Shown: piece after piece, positions 25,212-36,000 of the stretch
How the letters are laid out: each line of letters opens with the position of its first letter
Position numbering within the stretch: the first letter of the stretch is position 1
Assembly: GCA_013377005.1 (NCBI GenBank)
Contig: JACABE010000019.1
Location: 1-40,215 of the forward strand
Direction: 5' to 3'
Source: Bacteroidota bacterium
GTDB taxonomy: Bacteria > Bacteroidota > Bacteroidia > Bacteroidales > JACABE01
Length of the DNA stretch: 40,215 bases
Notes under the pieces: model-generated
What the model saw: only the letters and a program-made list of their open reading frames with translations
The model's database searches: none
Told to the model about the DNA's origin: nothing
Made by a program: the position numbers and the translations under genes

Positions 25212-28200
25212 TTACCAAATCACTACTTCTGTTTTCTCATTAATGTAAATCAAGTATTTCTTAATTTTATTGTAACCCATTTCTTTCAAAGCTGTTTGAT
25301 AATGGTCTAATTGTTTTTTATGGCTGTCTTCCGGTTTCCCTGTTTTATAATCAATAATAAAAACTTCGTCAGCCTTAAACAGTAATCTGTCAGGACGTAT
25401 TGTTTTTCCATTACTTAACAGGATTTCTGCTTCGTTTTTTGCCTCAAACGTATTTTCAAATAAATGCTTCACTTCATCAATTAGCCAAAGTTTGTTGAGT
25501 AATTTTATTAAATCATTTTTTTCTTTTAATGTAATCAAGCCTTTGGTAAACAATTCTACTGCCTCTTTTTCAATTTCAGACTGATTTTTGATTTTTGATA
25601 AAACCAAATGGATGAAATTTCCAAAACGCCTACTACCGTCAGGATCTTCAGTATTCCAATTTGCAGGAGCTAAATTACTAACAATGATGCGTTTTTGCCA
25701 GTCGAAAGAATAAAAATCATTCATGTAAAGCATATTATCAGCTTTTGAGCTTGCTTTCAATAGTATTTGTGAAGTTTTCCCAATAAAATAAGTAGTTTTG
25801 CCTTCTTCCCATAACTGAACATATTGCAAATAATCTTTAAATAATACGGGTAATGATAAGTTTGCCGCTTCTTGTTTTGCTGATGGAAGATTACTGATGA
25901 TGTACAACCTTTCCGAAGGACGCGTTAAAGCGACATACAATAAGTTAATCAAATCGAGTTTCGATTTTTCGGTTTCTTCTTTGTAACTTTCGACGAATCG
26001 GGTATCTTCCAATTGTTTATTCAAGCTGAGTAATGCAGTTTTTAGAGAAGGTAATTCATTATCTTCCAAATCAATCCAAAGCATATCTTTATTGTTTCTT
26101 TGTTTATCTTCGGCAAAAGGGAAAATAACCACCCTAAACTCTAAACCTTTTGATTTATGGACGGTCATAATGTTAACAGCATTGATACCAGATGGCGTTT
26201 TTAATGAAATTTTTCCTTTCTGTTCTTCCCACCAAGCTATGAAATCAATAATATTGGCAGTTTTCTTTACCGAAAAATTTAATATACAATCCAGAAAAAA
26301 CTGTATGTAAGGATTATTGGTCTTATTAAGTTTGAAAATACGAATAAGCGTTTCACAAAGCTCATACAAAGGAAGTTTGACTAAATGTTTACTGTCGAAA
26401 GCAAAGTTATTTTCATTCAAAAAAGCATCAAACTTTTTATTGAGGGAAGTGTCATTTTGTATGCTGTTTTTTAAAATATCCTGAAACAATTCTTCCTGAA
26501 TATTTCCTGTAGCAATTAAATATTGAACGACTTGTGTTTTAGAAATCAAGTCATTAGAGTTACCAAGCAGTTTAAGTAATGCTATCATTAATCTGACATG
26601 AGGTGATGCATTCAAAAGCAATGATTCACTGGAGATTATATCAATTTTATGATCCGATAAAAAACAGGCAACTTTGTTGGCTTGTTTATTGTTCCTGCAT
26701 AAAATTGTAATATCTTTCCACTGATAGCCATCGTTTAAGAGCTGATTGATAGTTGAAAGGACAGTATCAAAAGTATTTTGTTGATATTGTTCCTTGTCTG
26801 CATCTTTATCAAAAAAATCAAATTGTATATATCCCCCATTGTTTTCAGGAATAAACTTCTGTTCAAGATTATCATAAATGATTTTTAAATTATCGGCTAA
26901 ATAATTAGAAACGAAACGAAAAAACTGGTTGTTGAAATTTACAATTTCTGCTTTTGAGCGAAAATTGTTTTGTAGAAATTGTGGATCGAAATTCCGTATC
27001 AGCGTATTTTCTCTTTCTTTGATGATTTCATTGTCAGGTTTTTTGTAAATATGCGGTAAATATGCAAATTGCTCTACTTCGCCTCCTCTGAAACGATAAA
27101 TTGCTTGTTTGCCATCTCCCACTATCATATTAAAATTATTTTCTGCTAGTGAATTATCCAGCAATGGAAGTAAATTTTGCCATTGAAGTATGGAAGTATC
27201 CTGAAACTCATCTAATAAAAAATGTTTGAACCGTTCACCCAATCGTTCATAAATAAATGGGATTGGTTCATTTACCACAATGTCAGAAATGCGTTTATTA
27301 AACTCAGAGATATGTATTACATTCTCGTTTTCACGCATCTCATTCATTATTTTTTCTATTTCATTTAGCAAACCCAAAGAATACAAATTCTTTAACATTG
27401 AATTTCTGATGATATACGTTTCGTAATCTGTTTCTAATAGGTTGTTGATTTTATGATAATTTTCAATCAGAAAAGATTTTAAGTTATCTATATTCATCTT
27501 ATCCTCTGCCGTAGCTTTTCCCGATTGCCATTTATCTTCTTCAATAGCTTTTTTTACATAATTATTAGGTTTTGCAATAATTCCCTGCGATAATTTTTCA
27601 AAATACTTGCCAAATCCCTTGTCTCCCTGAAAAAATACAGCATGAGGAATATTATTTTCCTTTATTTTCCTCCAGACTTCGCTTCCGATAGCTGTTCCTT
27701 TTTGATCAAACGATTTGATTAATTGAGTTAATTGAGTCAGAATAATTTTAAAATCAGCTAATTCAAGCATTTTCAATTTCTCGATCTTAACTTGACTGTC
27801 TTCTTCTAATAAAATCTTTGCAAATTTCTTTAAATCGTTTTCAATGTGCCAGCTCTTGTCGTTATCGGCTTTGGATCTGGCAAAGTCAAACAAAAAAGTA
27901 GTAAGTAGCTCGTCATTGCCCATTCTGTCTATCAATAAATCTACCGCTTGAGAAATCAATGTTTCTCCATCCATTTCTACATTAAAATTAAGCGGCAATC
28001 GCAAATCATGGGCAAAAGTCCTTACGATACGATGCACAAAACTATCAATAGTTCCTACGGCAAAATTACTGTAATTATGTAGTATCAGCGATAAGGTTAA
28101 AGCCGCATTTCTGCATATATCTGCTTCTTTTAAGCCAGTCTGCCCGATAAGATCCGGAAGCAAATGCTGTATTGGTTTTCTTTCATCAGAACTAAGTTCA

Positions 28201-28391
28201 TGATATGCGGAAAGTAACCGAAGCGTTTGCAGCACCCGTTGTTTCATCTCAGCCGCAGCTTTATTGGTGAAAGTGATAGCTAATATAGATTTGAACTGAT
28301 AAGGATTTAGCAATACCAATGCAAGGTATTCTTTCACTAATGTATAGGTTTTGCCCGAACCGGCTGATGATTTATAAACAGAAAAGCTCAT
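25212..28391 (-). CDS. AddA/RecB-like UvrD-family helicase with C-terminal nuclease domain
   Basis: 1059 aa. Superfamily 1A helicase motifs in order: Walker A 'SAGSGKTYTLV' (about 8-18), motif II 'LLDEFQDTS', motif III 'VGDGKQAIYRFRGGE', motif IV 'LQNNFRS', motif V 'IMTVHKSKGLEFRVVI' and motif VI 'VALTRPSERLYI'. The C-terminus has a PD-(D/E)XK nuclease core 'RPDRLLFKADEVFIIDYKTGKP' followed by 'QLDHYQTAL'. This is the layout of the AddA or RecB subunit, which unwinds and resects DNA ends for recombination. The partner AddB or RecC is usually adjacent but is not in this window. It sits 12 bp after the DUF3147 gene. Confidence 0.9.
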   Translation of the reverse strand: MSFSVYKSSAGSGKTYTLVKEYLALVLLNPYQFKSILAITFTNKAAAEMKQRVLQTLRLLSAYHELSSDERKPIQHLLPDLIGQTGLKEADICRNAALTLSLILHNYSNFAVGTIDSFVHRIVRTFAHDLRLPLNFNVEMDGETLISQAVDLLIDRMGNDELLTTFLFDFARSKADNDKSWHIENDLKKFAKILLEEDSQVKIEKLKMLELADFKIILTQLTQLIKSFDQKGTAIGSEVWRKIKENNIPHAVFFQGDKGFGKYFEKLSQGIIAKPNNYVKKAIEEDKWQSGKATAEDKMNIDNLKSFLIENYHKINNLLETDYETYIIRNSMLKNLYSLGLLNEIEKIMNEMRENENVIHISEFNKRISDIVVNEPIPFIYERLGERFKHFLLDEFQDTSILQWQNLLPLLDNSLAENNFNMIVGDGKQAIYRFRGGEVEQFAYLPHIYKKPDNEIIKERENTLIRNFDPQFLQNNFRSKAEIVNFNNQFFRFVSNYLADNLKIIYDNLEQKFIPENNGGYIQFDFFDKDADKEQYQQNTFDTVLSTINQLLNDGYQWKDITILCRNNKQANKVACFLSDHKIDIISSESLLLNASPHVRLMIALLKLLGNSNDLISKTQVVQYLIATGNIQEELFQDILKNSIQNDTSLNKKFDAFLNENNFAFDSKHLVKLPLYELCETLIRIFKLNKTNNPYIQFFLDCILNFSVKKTANIIDFIAWWEEQKGKISLKTPSGINAVNIMTVHKSKGLEFRVVIFPFAEDKQRNNKDMLWIDLEDNELPSLKTALLSLNKQLEDTRFVESYKEETEKSKLDLINLLYVALTRPSERLYIISNLPSAKQEAANLSLPVLFKDYLQYVQLWEEGKTTYFIGKTSQILLKASSKADNMLYMNDFYSFDWQKRIIVSNLAPANWNTEDPDGSRRFGNFIHLVLSKIKNQSEIEKEAVELFTKGLITLKEKNDLIKLLNKLWLIDEVKHLFENTFEAKNEAEILLSNGKTIRPDRLLFKADEVFIIDYKTGKPEDSHKKQLDHYQTALKEMGYNKIKKYLIYINEKTEVVIW

Positions 28392-28403
28392 ATTGTAATT
28401 TTG

Positions 28404-28754
28404 TTATATTTTTATTCCAAATTTTTTCAAAATATAAATCATAAAAAAATAGGATAATATCATCACTATTGTTGCTGTTGTCATTGATAAATAAAATTGA
28501 ACATTCCTTTTTAAAAGATATGGAAATAGCAAGAAAAAGCTCAATGAAGGTATTACCAACCAAAATATACCTGTTGACAAATCAGCAATTTTGCTTACAT
28601 CTTTTGTTTCAATATAGAGCCATATAAAAGCAAGAAATGAAATCAACGGAATAGAAGCTAAAATACTACCGATTAAACTGCTACGTTTTGATATTTCAGA
28701 AATCATAACAATAATAATAGAAGATGTTATAACCTTAATGATATAATACCACAT
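28404..28754 (-). CDS. DUF3147 family small membrane protein
   Basis: 116 aa with four hydrophobic helices: 'YYIIKVITSSIIIVMISEISKR', 'LIGSILASIPLISFLAFIWLY', 'STGIFWLVIPSLSFFLLFPYLL' and 'MTTATIVMILSYFFMIYIL'. The pattern and size match DUF3147 (PF11345), of unknown function. The ATG at 28754 is chosen because it starts directly at the first helix; a 19-residue longer version from 28811 is possible but begins with an ill-fitting hydrophobic stretch. The helicase-nuclease gene follows after 12 bp. It diverges from dnaK, so the palindrome at 28822 lies between two divergent genes. Confidence 0.72.
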   Translation of the reverse strand: MWYYIIKVITSSIIIVMISEISKRSSLIGSILASIPLISFLAFIWLYIETKDVSKIADLSTGIFWLVIPSLSFFLLFPYLLKRNVQFYLSMTTATIVMILSYFFMIYILKKFGIKI

Positions 28755-28821
28755 AATTTTAAATTTTATTGTAAAAGTAATCAGAAAAAAGGAACGAAAA
28801 ACAAAATACAAACAAAATAAA

Positions 28822-28847
28822 CTGACATTTTGTCAGCAAAACTGACA
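28822..28847. promoter_or_regulatory. palindromic site upstream of dnaK, probable activator binding site
   Basis: CTGACATTTTGTCAG (28822-28836) is a perfect 6-bp inverted repeat around TTT. An extra half-site CTGACA is at 28842-28847. Its centre is 62 bp upstream of the GG of the sigma-54-like element, a usual distance for an enhancer-binding protein. Confidence 0.55.
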
Positions 28848-28889
28848 TAAAATTTGTTTTTTTGATCATATATCTGCCAAAATTGACAA

Positions 28890-28904
28890 TGGCACAGGTA
28901 TTGA
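28890..28904 (+). promoter_or_regulatory. candidate sigma-54 (RpoN) promoter of dnaK
   Basis: TGGCACAGGTATTGA resembles TGGCAC-N5-TTGC with the required spacing (GG 12 bp before the second dinucleotide). The one difference is GA in place of GC at -12. Transcription would start near 28915, giving a leader of about 48 nt. No TAnnTTTG element was found between 28812 and 28962. Confidence 0.55.
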
Positions 28905-28962
28905 TAATTGAAAAATGTAATTTTCAGAACATACAATTAATAATTTATAAATACATTAAACA

Positions 28963-30870
28963 ATGGGAAAAATAATAGGCATTGATTTAGGAACTACTAA
29001 CTCATGCGTATCAGTAATGGAAGGCAACGAACCAGTTGTTATACCAAACAGCGAAGGTAGAAGAACAACCCCTTCAATTGTTGGATTTACCGAAAACGGA
29101 GAACGTAAAGTTGGTGATCCTGCAAAACGTCAAGCAATTACAAATCCTAAAAAAACGATTTCTTCTATAAAACGTTTTATGGGTGAAACTTACGATCAGG
29201 TTTTAAAAGAAATTAAAAGAGTACCTTATGATGTAATTAAAGGAGAAAATAATACACCAAGGGTAAAAATTGACGACAGATTATATTCTGCACAAGAAAT
29301 TTCAGCTATCATTTTACAAAAAATGAAAAAAACAGCTGAAGATTATCTTGGACAGGAAGTTACAGAAGCTGTAATTACAGTTCCAGCCTATTTTAGCGAT
29401 TCACAACGTCAAGCTACCAAAGAAGCCGGTGAAATTGCAGGTTTAACAGTAAAACGTATTATAAACGAACCTACTGCTGCAGCTTTAGCTTATGGTTTAG
29501 ATAAAAAACATCAGGATATTAAAATTGCTGTTTTCGATTTAGGTGGTGGAACTTTCGATATTTCTATTCTTGAGTTAGGCGAAGGCGTTTTTGAAGTAAA
29601 ATCAACCAACGGAAATACCCATTTAGGTGGAGATGATTTCGACCATACTATCATTGACTGGTTAGCTGAAGAATTTTTGAAAGACGAAAATATTGATTTA
29701 CGTAAAGATCCAATGGCACAGCAACGGTTAAAAGAAGCAGCAGAAAAAGCAAAAATTGAATTATCAAGCTCTTCTTCTACGGAAATCAATTTACCATATA
29801 TTATGCCTGTTGACGGAATTCCAAAACATTTGGTTCGCACTTTGTCAAGAGCAAAATTTGAACAATTAAATGACAAATTAATACAAGCTTGCATTGAACC
29901 TTGCAAACTTGCACTAAAAGATGCTAATTTAACTGTTTCTGACATCAATGAAGTTATTTTGGTGGGTGGTTCTACACGTATTCCTGCTATTCAAAAATTA
30001 GTTGAGGACTTTTTCGGAAAAACACCTTCAAAAGGAGTAAATCCTGACGAAGTTGTAGCAATAGGTGCTGCCATTCAAGGTGGCGTTTTAACAGGTGAAG
30101 TAAAAGATGTATTGTTATTGGATGTTACACCACTTTCATTAGGAATTGAAACTTTAGGTGGAGTGATGACAAAGCTAATTGAATCAAATACAACCATACC
30201 AACCAAGAAATCAGAAACATTTTCTACAGCTGCTGATAATCAAACTTCTGTTGAAATTCATGTTTTACAAGGCGAAAGACCAATGGCTGTTAACAATAAG
30301 AGCATAGGACGATTCCATTTGGATGGGATTCCTTCAGCTCCAAGAGGTATTCCTCAAATTGAAGTAAGCTTTGATATTGATGCCAATGGAATTATGCATG
30401 TAGCAGCAAAAGATAAAGCTACCGGAAAATCGCAACAAATCCGTATTGAAGCTTCTTCAGGTTTAAGCGATGAAGAAATTAAGAAAATGAGAGCTGAAGC
30501 TGAAGCAAATGCCGAAACTGATAGAAAAGCAAAAGAGGAAATTGATAAATTGAACGGTGCTGATGGCTTGATTTTTCAAACAGAAAAACAAATGAAAGAA
30601 TTTGGTGATAAAGTACCTGCTGATAAAAAAGCTACTATCGAAAGTGCTTTGACTGAACTGAAAGAGGCTCATAAAAACAAAGATATTCCTGCAATTGATA
30701 TTGCCACTGAAAAATTAAATACTGCATGGAATGCTGCCAGCGAAGAAATGTATAAAGCTACACAAGATGCACAGCAAACTGGTGGCGAAAGCAACACCCA
30801 ACAAAATACTGGCAATGAAAAACCAAAAGATGCAGAAGTAACAGATGTTGACTTTGAAGAAGTGAAATAA
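28963..30870 (+). CDS. dnaK: molecular chaperone DnaK (Hsp70)
   Basis: 635 aa. The N-terminal ATPase domain has '[18 protein letters not shown]', '[17 protein letters not shown]' and '[17 protein letters not shown]'. The interdomain linker is '[18 protein letters not shown]'. A substrate-binding domain and helical lid follow, and the C-terminus ends 'DVDFEEVK', the usual DnaK tail. Length is normal. It refolds proteins with DnaJ and GrpE, neither of which is adjacent. It is a single-gene unit: its own unusual upstream region (see 28822-28904) and a terminator directly after it. There is no CIRCE element upstream. Confidence 0.98.
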   Translation: MGKIIGIDLGTTNSCVSVMEGNEPVVIPNSEGRRTTPSIVGFTENGERKVGDPAKRQAITNPKKTISSIKRFMGETYDQVLKEIKRVPYDVIKGENNTPRVKIDDRLYSAQEISAIILQKMKKTAEDYLGQEVTEAVITVPAYFSDSQRQATKEAGEIAGLTVKRIINEPTAAALAYGLDKKHQDIKIAVFDLGGGTFDISILELGEGVFEVKSTNGNTHLGGDDFDHTIIDWLAEEFLKDENIDLRKDPMAQQRLKEAAEKAKIELSSSSSTEINLPYIMPVDGIPKHLVRTLSRAKFEQLNDKLIQACIEPCKLALKDANLTVSDINEVILVGGSTRIPAIQKLVEDFFGKTPSKGVNPDEVVAIGAAIQGGVLTGEVKDVLLLDVTPLSLGIETLGGVMTKLIESNTTIPTKKSETFSTAADNQTSVEIHVLQGERPMAVNNKSIGRFHLDGIPSAPRGIPQIEVSFDIDANGIMHVAAKDKATGKSQQIRIEASSGLSDEEIKKMRAEAEANAETDRKAKEEIDKLNGADGLIFQTEKQMKEFGDKVPADKKATIESALTELKEAHKNKDIPAIDIATEKLNTAWNAASEEMYKATQDAQQTGGESNTQQNTGNEKPKDAEVTDVDFEEVK

Positions 30871-30895
30871 AAAATTGCATTTAAAACAGGAAACA

Positions 30896-30932
30896 ATAAA
30901 AGGCTGTTAATATAACATTGACAGCCTTTTAT
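30896..30932 (+). terminator. dnaK terminator
   Basis: A 12-bp stem ATAAAAGGCTGT (30896-30907) pairs with ACAGCCTTTTAT (30921-30932). The loop is 13 nt and the T-rich side supplies the U tract. Confidence 0.85.
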
Positions 30933-31017
30933 CTATTTAATAAATAGATATTGGGGGTTTTATATTAAATTTTCTTAAAATCTACGTTAAAAAATAATTT
31001 TTTATCATTTTTATATG

Positions 31018-31025
31018 TAGATTTG
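31018..31025 (+). promoter_or_regulatory. candidate -7 element overlapped by an inverted repeat arm
   Basis: TAGATTTG matches TAnnTTTG, about 65 nt before the next gene. It overlaps GTAGATTT (31017-31024), which is the exact inverse of AAATCTAC at 30978-30985. Confidence 0.45.
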
Positions 31026-31089
31026 TAAAATTTTTCTAAAAGAAATTAATAAAAAGAAACAATCATATTAATAATTAATGAAAAACATC

Positions 31090-32922
31090 ATGAAAAAAAC
31101 AATTACTTTTTTTACATCACTTATTGTGATGATTTTAATGGGTATGACCGTAAATGCACAAATTACATTATCGGGTTCATCCTATACGCAAGATTTTGAT
31201 GGTGTAGGAACCGGATATCCTACTGGCTGGATGATAAAATTACATTCAACAGCCACATCATTAGGGACTGATACAGTTCTAACTACTACAAAAACTAAAT
31301 GGAATTTAACTAACAAAGGTGCATATAATTACGCATCTGCGGATGGATTAACAGCAACTTCAGATTCTGCAGCGCAAATGTCTTCTACAGATAGAGCCTT
31401 AGGATTTAGACAAACTAGTACTGTAGGTGACCCTGGTGTTGCTTTTACAATGCAAATTGCAAATACTACCAATATGAATTCTTTTAATCTTGCTTTTAAA
31501 TTACAATCTTTAGATAAGACTTCTCCAAGAAAAGTTACTTGGTTATTACAATATGCAACTGGTGCTGCTCCAGCAGTTTTTACTACAGTTACTACAAATC
31601 CAGCAACTATTGTTACAGGAGATACTGCATTTACTAATACTAATGTAACTGCAAATTTTGGTGCTTTATTAGACAACCAAGCTGGACCAGTATGGATTAG
31701 AATTGTAGCATTAACGGTTTCATCAGCAGGTGGAAATAGACCAACATCTGCAATTGATGATGTAAACTTAACATGGACAAATGGAGTTGCTACAACTGTA
31801 GCTGCCCCAACTTTTACTCCAGTAGCGGGAACTTATTATGGTCCGGTTAGTGTATCTTTATCTTCTTCAACAGCTGGTGCTCAAATTTTTTATACAACAA
31901 ATGGAGTAGATCCAACTATTACAGACTCTTTATATACACTTCCATTTACCGTTGCTCAAACCACAACAGTAAAAGCTATAGGTATTAAAACTGGGTTAAC
32001 AAACAGCAGTGTATCTTCTTCATTATACACAATTGCAACTCCAGTAGTTTGTGCTACTATTGCTGATTTAAGAGCAAAAACAGCAGATAACTCAACTGTA
32101 TATGAATTAACTGGACAAGTTGTCTTAACTTGTAAAGTTGCAAGTAGAAATCAAAAATTTATTCAGGACGCAACGGCTGCAGTTTTAATTGATGATGCAA
32201 CTCCTATCATAACTACAACATACAATGTTGGTGATGGTATTACAGGCATTAAAGGTAAATTAGAAAATTATTATAATTTATTAGAATTTCATCCTATAGC
32301 TAATACTTCTGCGGCTACTTCTACAGGAAATATTATTGCACCTTTAACTGTTACAGCTGCTAATATTCTTGATACTACTTTTATGCACAATCATCAATCT
32401 AAACTTATTAGACTTGAAAATATTTCATTTACAGATGCTAATGGCACATTAAAATTTGGTACAGGTAAAAAATTTAAAATGACTCAAGGTGCAACAACTG
32501 ACTCATTATTTAACTGCTATTTCTACGATGCAGATTATGCTGCTACTGCCACAGCGATGATTATTCCTCAAGGTATAAATACATACATAAACGGTATTGC
32601 AGTTTGGAATAAAAGCCATTATTATATCACAGCAAGAAATAAAGCCGATATAAGCTTGTTAAATGGAATCAACGAAAATGAAGCAAATACAATGGGTATA
32701 TATCCAAACCCAAGTAATGGTAAGTTTACTGTTAATGTTGAGAAATTTAGTAATGGAGAGATAAAAATTTATTCTATTGTAGGTAGTTTAATTTTATCAC
32801 AATCTATTAATAAAGCCAACAACGAATTTGATTTATCAAGCAATGGTAAAGGATTATATTTCGTACAATACACTGATAATAAGTCAGGTAAATCATGGAC
32901 GGAAAAATTGATTGTTAAATAA
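31090..32922 (+). CDS. secreted DUF5689-containing protein with T9SS type A sorting domain
   Basis: 610 aa. The signal peptide is MKKTITFFTSLIVMILMGMT...NAQ. An N-terminal beta-sandwich region (about 25-235) follows, then a chitobiase/hexosaminidase C-terminal-type domain (about 239-316; 'AGTYYGPVSVSLSSSTAGAQ', 'IFYTTNGVDPT'). Next is a DUF5689-like domain (about 321-524, 'CATIADLRAKTADNSTVYEL') and a T9SS tail (about 536-610, 'GIYPNPSNGKFTVNVEKF'). The second Met is chosen as start because the paralogue at 33040 begins MKKTIALFTSL; the alternative Met is at 31078. A strong terminator separates it from the paralogue. The function is unknown; surface or extracellular binding is likely. Confidence 0.82.
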   Translation: MKKTITFFTSLIVMILMGMTVNAQITLSGSSYTQDFDGVGTGYPTGWMIKLHSTATSLGTDTVLTTTKTKWNLTNKGAYNYASADGLTATSDSAAQMSSTDRALGFRQTSTVGDPGVAFTMQIANTTNMNSFNLAFKLQSLDKTSPRKVTWLLQYATGAAPAVFTTVTTNPATIVTGDTAFTNTNVTANFGALLDNQAGPVWIRIVALTVSSAGGNRPTSAIDDVNLTWTNGVATTVAAPTFTPVAGTYYGPVSVSLSSSTAGAQIFYTTNGVDPTITDSLYTLPFTVAQTTTVKAIGIKTGLTNSSVSSSLYTIATPVVCATIADLRAKTADNSTVYELTGQVVLTCKVASRNQKFIQDATAAVLIDDATPIITTTYNVGDGITGIKGKLENYYNLLEFHPIANTSAATSTGNIIAPLTVTAANILDTTFMHNHQSKLIRLENISFTDANGTLKFGTGKKFKMTQGATTDSLFNCYFYDADYAATATAMIIPQGINTYINGIAVWNKSHYYITARNKADISLLNGINENEANTMGIYPNPSNGKFTVNVEKFSNGEIKIYSIVGSLILSQSINKANNEFDLSSNGKGLYFVQYTDNKSGKSWTEKLIVK

Positions 32923-32942
32923 TTCTGTTTTCATATTATATA

Positions 32943-32975
32943 AAAAGGCATCCGTTGTTTCGGATGCCTTTTATT
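32943..32975 (+). terminator. terminator between the two secreted paralogues
   Basis: A perfect 12-bp stem (32943-32954 with 32961-32972, core GGCATCCG/CGGATGCC), a 6-nt loop, and an AT-rich tail. Confidence 0.88.
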
Positions 32976-33039
32976 TTATATAAAATATTGCTAAACAAAA
33001 AAGTATTATTAATTTTACAAAAAATAAATACAAATTATC

Positions 33040-36000
33040 ATGAAAAAAACAATTGCTCTATTCACATCACTTATTGTAATGGTTTTAATGAGTATAACGT
33101 TGAATGCTCAGGTATTGCTTAACGAACAATTTAACTATTCAATTGGAGATACTGTTACATCACACGGATGGAATGAACACGGTAACCTTGGTGTCAACAA
33201 AATTCTTGTCACCAATGGAAACCTTTATTATTCTCATTATTTCACACCAATTGGGCAAAGTGCTCTTCTTTCAAGTGCTGGAGGTCAGGATATCAATCAT
33301 ACTTTTACAACTCAAACATCTGGAAGTGTATATGCGGCAATGCTAATAAATGTATCATCAGTTTCGTCTTCTACAACAGGTGATCATTTCTTCCATTTTT
33401 TAAAAGGTACAACAACCTTTACAGGACGTGTCTATATTAAAAGAGATGCTACTGACACTACTCTGTTTAAGTTAGGTATTTTAAAAGGATCAAATACCGC
33501 AAATATTGTTTTTTCACCTGCATTATTAAGTGTAAATACTACTCACCTTATTGTTTTAAAATACACGATTATCACAGGAACTACCAATGATTCTGTATCA
33601 TTATTTATTAATCCAGTAACCACATCCGAAGGAAGTCCTTCTGTTACCGCCTCTGATATAACCTCTCCAGATATAGATCCTGCTGCTATAGCTTTACGTC
33701 AACCAAGTGCAAGTTCTGCACCCAATATTACGATTGATGGTTTAAGAGTTGCAACTACATGGGCTGATGCTATTGGCTATAGTGGAATAGCGACCTCTGC
33801 TGTAGTTATTACAGGAGCTACTAACGGAATTACATCATTTACTGCCAATTGTGCTGGAAATGTATTATATGACGGAGATTCTGCAGTTATTGAAAGAGGT
33901 ATTTGTTACGGAACCTCTATCAACCCTGATACAACAGGAGCCAAAGTATTAGTTGCAGGGAATACAGGTGTTTTTATTGCCAATCTAACGAGTTTAAATT
34001 CATCTACTTTATATCATTACAGAGCTTTTGCTAAAAATTCTGCTGGTATTTCTTATGGTGCAGATTCTGCTTTTACGACACTAGCTCTCGTTCCTATAGT
34101 CACAACTGCCGGCATTTCAGCAATTGCCACAACTACTGCAACCATTGCAGCTGAAGTAGTAAATGATGGCGGAGCAACAATTTCAGAAAAAGGTATTTGC
34201 TATGGAACTTCTATAAGCCCAACAATAACAGGAACAAAAATTATTGTTACACCTGCTGTTATTGGTCTATTTTCGGGAAATTTAACCGGATTAACATCTT
34301 CTACATTATATCACGTAAGAGCTTATGCAACCAACACAATTGGCACAGGCTATGGTGCCGATTCTACTTTTACAACCGCAATTAATTTTGTTGCACCTAT
34401 TGTTAACACTGGTGGAGCTTCTTCTATTACTATTACAACAGCTACTTGTGCAGGTAATGTTACTTCCGATGGTGGTACTACAATTACAAATAGAGGTATT
34501 TGTTACGGAAACACTATCAATCCTGATACAACAGGAACAAAAGTTATTGCTACTGCTGCTACCGGTGCTTTTACAGGGAATTTAACAGGTTTAACAGCTT
34601 ACTCTTTATATCACTATAGAGCTTATGCAACAAATAGTATAGGAATTTCTTTTGGTGGGGATTCTACTTTTACAACTGCTATGGATACAATATATTGTGC
34701 AACTATAGCTGATTTACGTACAAAAATTGCAAACAACTCTACTATTTATAAGCTTTCAAATCAAGTAGTTCTAACTTGCAAACTAACGAACAGAAGTCAA
34801 AAATATATTCAAGATACTTCTGCTGCAATTATTATTGACGATCCAAATCCAGCAAAAATAACAACAGTATATAATATAGGAGATGGAATTACTGGCATTA
34901 AAGGTAAACTGGAAAACTACTTTGGTTTATTAGAATTTCATCCTATCGCGGACCCTGGTGCTGCAACTTCTACTGCAAACGTTGTAAATCCATTAATTGT
35001 TACTGCTGCAAATATACAAGATACTGCTTTCATGAAAAATCATCAGTCAAAATTGATTAAACTGAATAATGTTAGTTTTACTGATGCAAATGGTACACTT
35101 GCTTTTGCAAATGGAAAAAAATATCGTTTAACACAAAATACTACAATTGACTCATTATTTTATACTTATATTTATAATATTAATTATATTACTAAGATCT
35201 TACCATCTGGAAGTGGAAATATTACTGGTGTGGTTAATCTTTCTTTAAACAAATATTATATTACAGCCCGTGATTCTTCAGATATGGCATTTTTAAATGC
35301 AGTAATACCCACTGTTATTACAGGAAGTACTACTTTAATTACGGCTACAACTGCAACTTGTGCTGGCAATGTTACTTCCGATGGTGGCGCTACAGTTTCT
35401 TTGCGTTGTATATGTTATGATTTGACTCAAAATCCTACTACCGGAAATTATACATCCTGTACTTCAGGTGGAACTGGGTCTTTTTCTGCAAATTTAATCA
35501 GTTTAACTCCAGGAACTACCTATCATTACAGAGCTTATGCAACTAATTTAATAGGAACTGCTTATGGTGCTGATTCTAGTTTTACAACTGCGATTTTGGT
35601 TGTTGCTCCTACTGTTATCACAGGAGCCTCCTCTGCAATTACTACCAATGCAGCTACTTGTGCAGGAAATGTTACATCCGATGGTGGTGCTACTCTTACC
35701 GAAAGAGGTATTTGTTGGAATACAACCGTTAATCCTATAACTACCAATTCAAAAGTAACAGTTTCTGGCAATACAGGTAGTTTCACAGGAAACTTGACAA
35801 GTTTAACAGCTTCTACTTTATACCATTACAGAGCTTATGCTATTAATTCAATAGGAACATCTTATGGTGCTGATTCTAGTTTTACAACAACAACTGTTGG
35901 TATCAAAGAAAATGAAGCCAATAAAATTGGTATTTATCCAAACCCAAGCAATGGTAAATTTACAGTTAATGTTGAAAAGTTTAATAATGGAGAAATTAGA

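Noticed and set aside
28812-28962. CIRCE/HrcA operator upstream of dnaK
   Set aside because: The inverted repeat present (CTGACA/TGTCAG, 3-nt spacer) does not resemble the 9-bp arms and 9-bp spacer of CIRCE.
29511-29948. Antisense reading frame within dnaK
   Set aside because: Long antisense frames are common opposite conserved coding sequence; no signal, motif or start context supports it.
34197-34585. Small Leu-rich reading frames inside the 33040-36156 gene
   Set aside because: They arise from frame-shifted reading of the FN3-like repeat DNA and have no family features.
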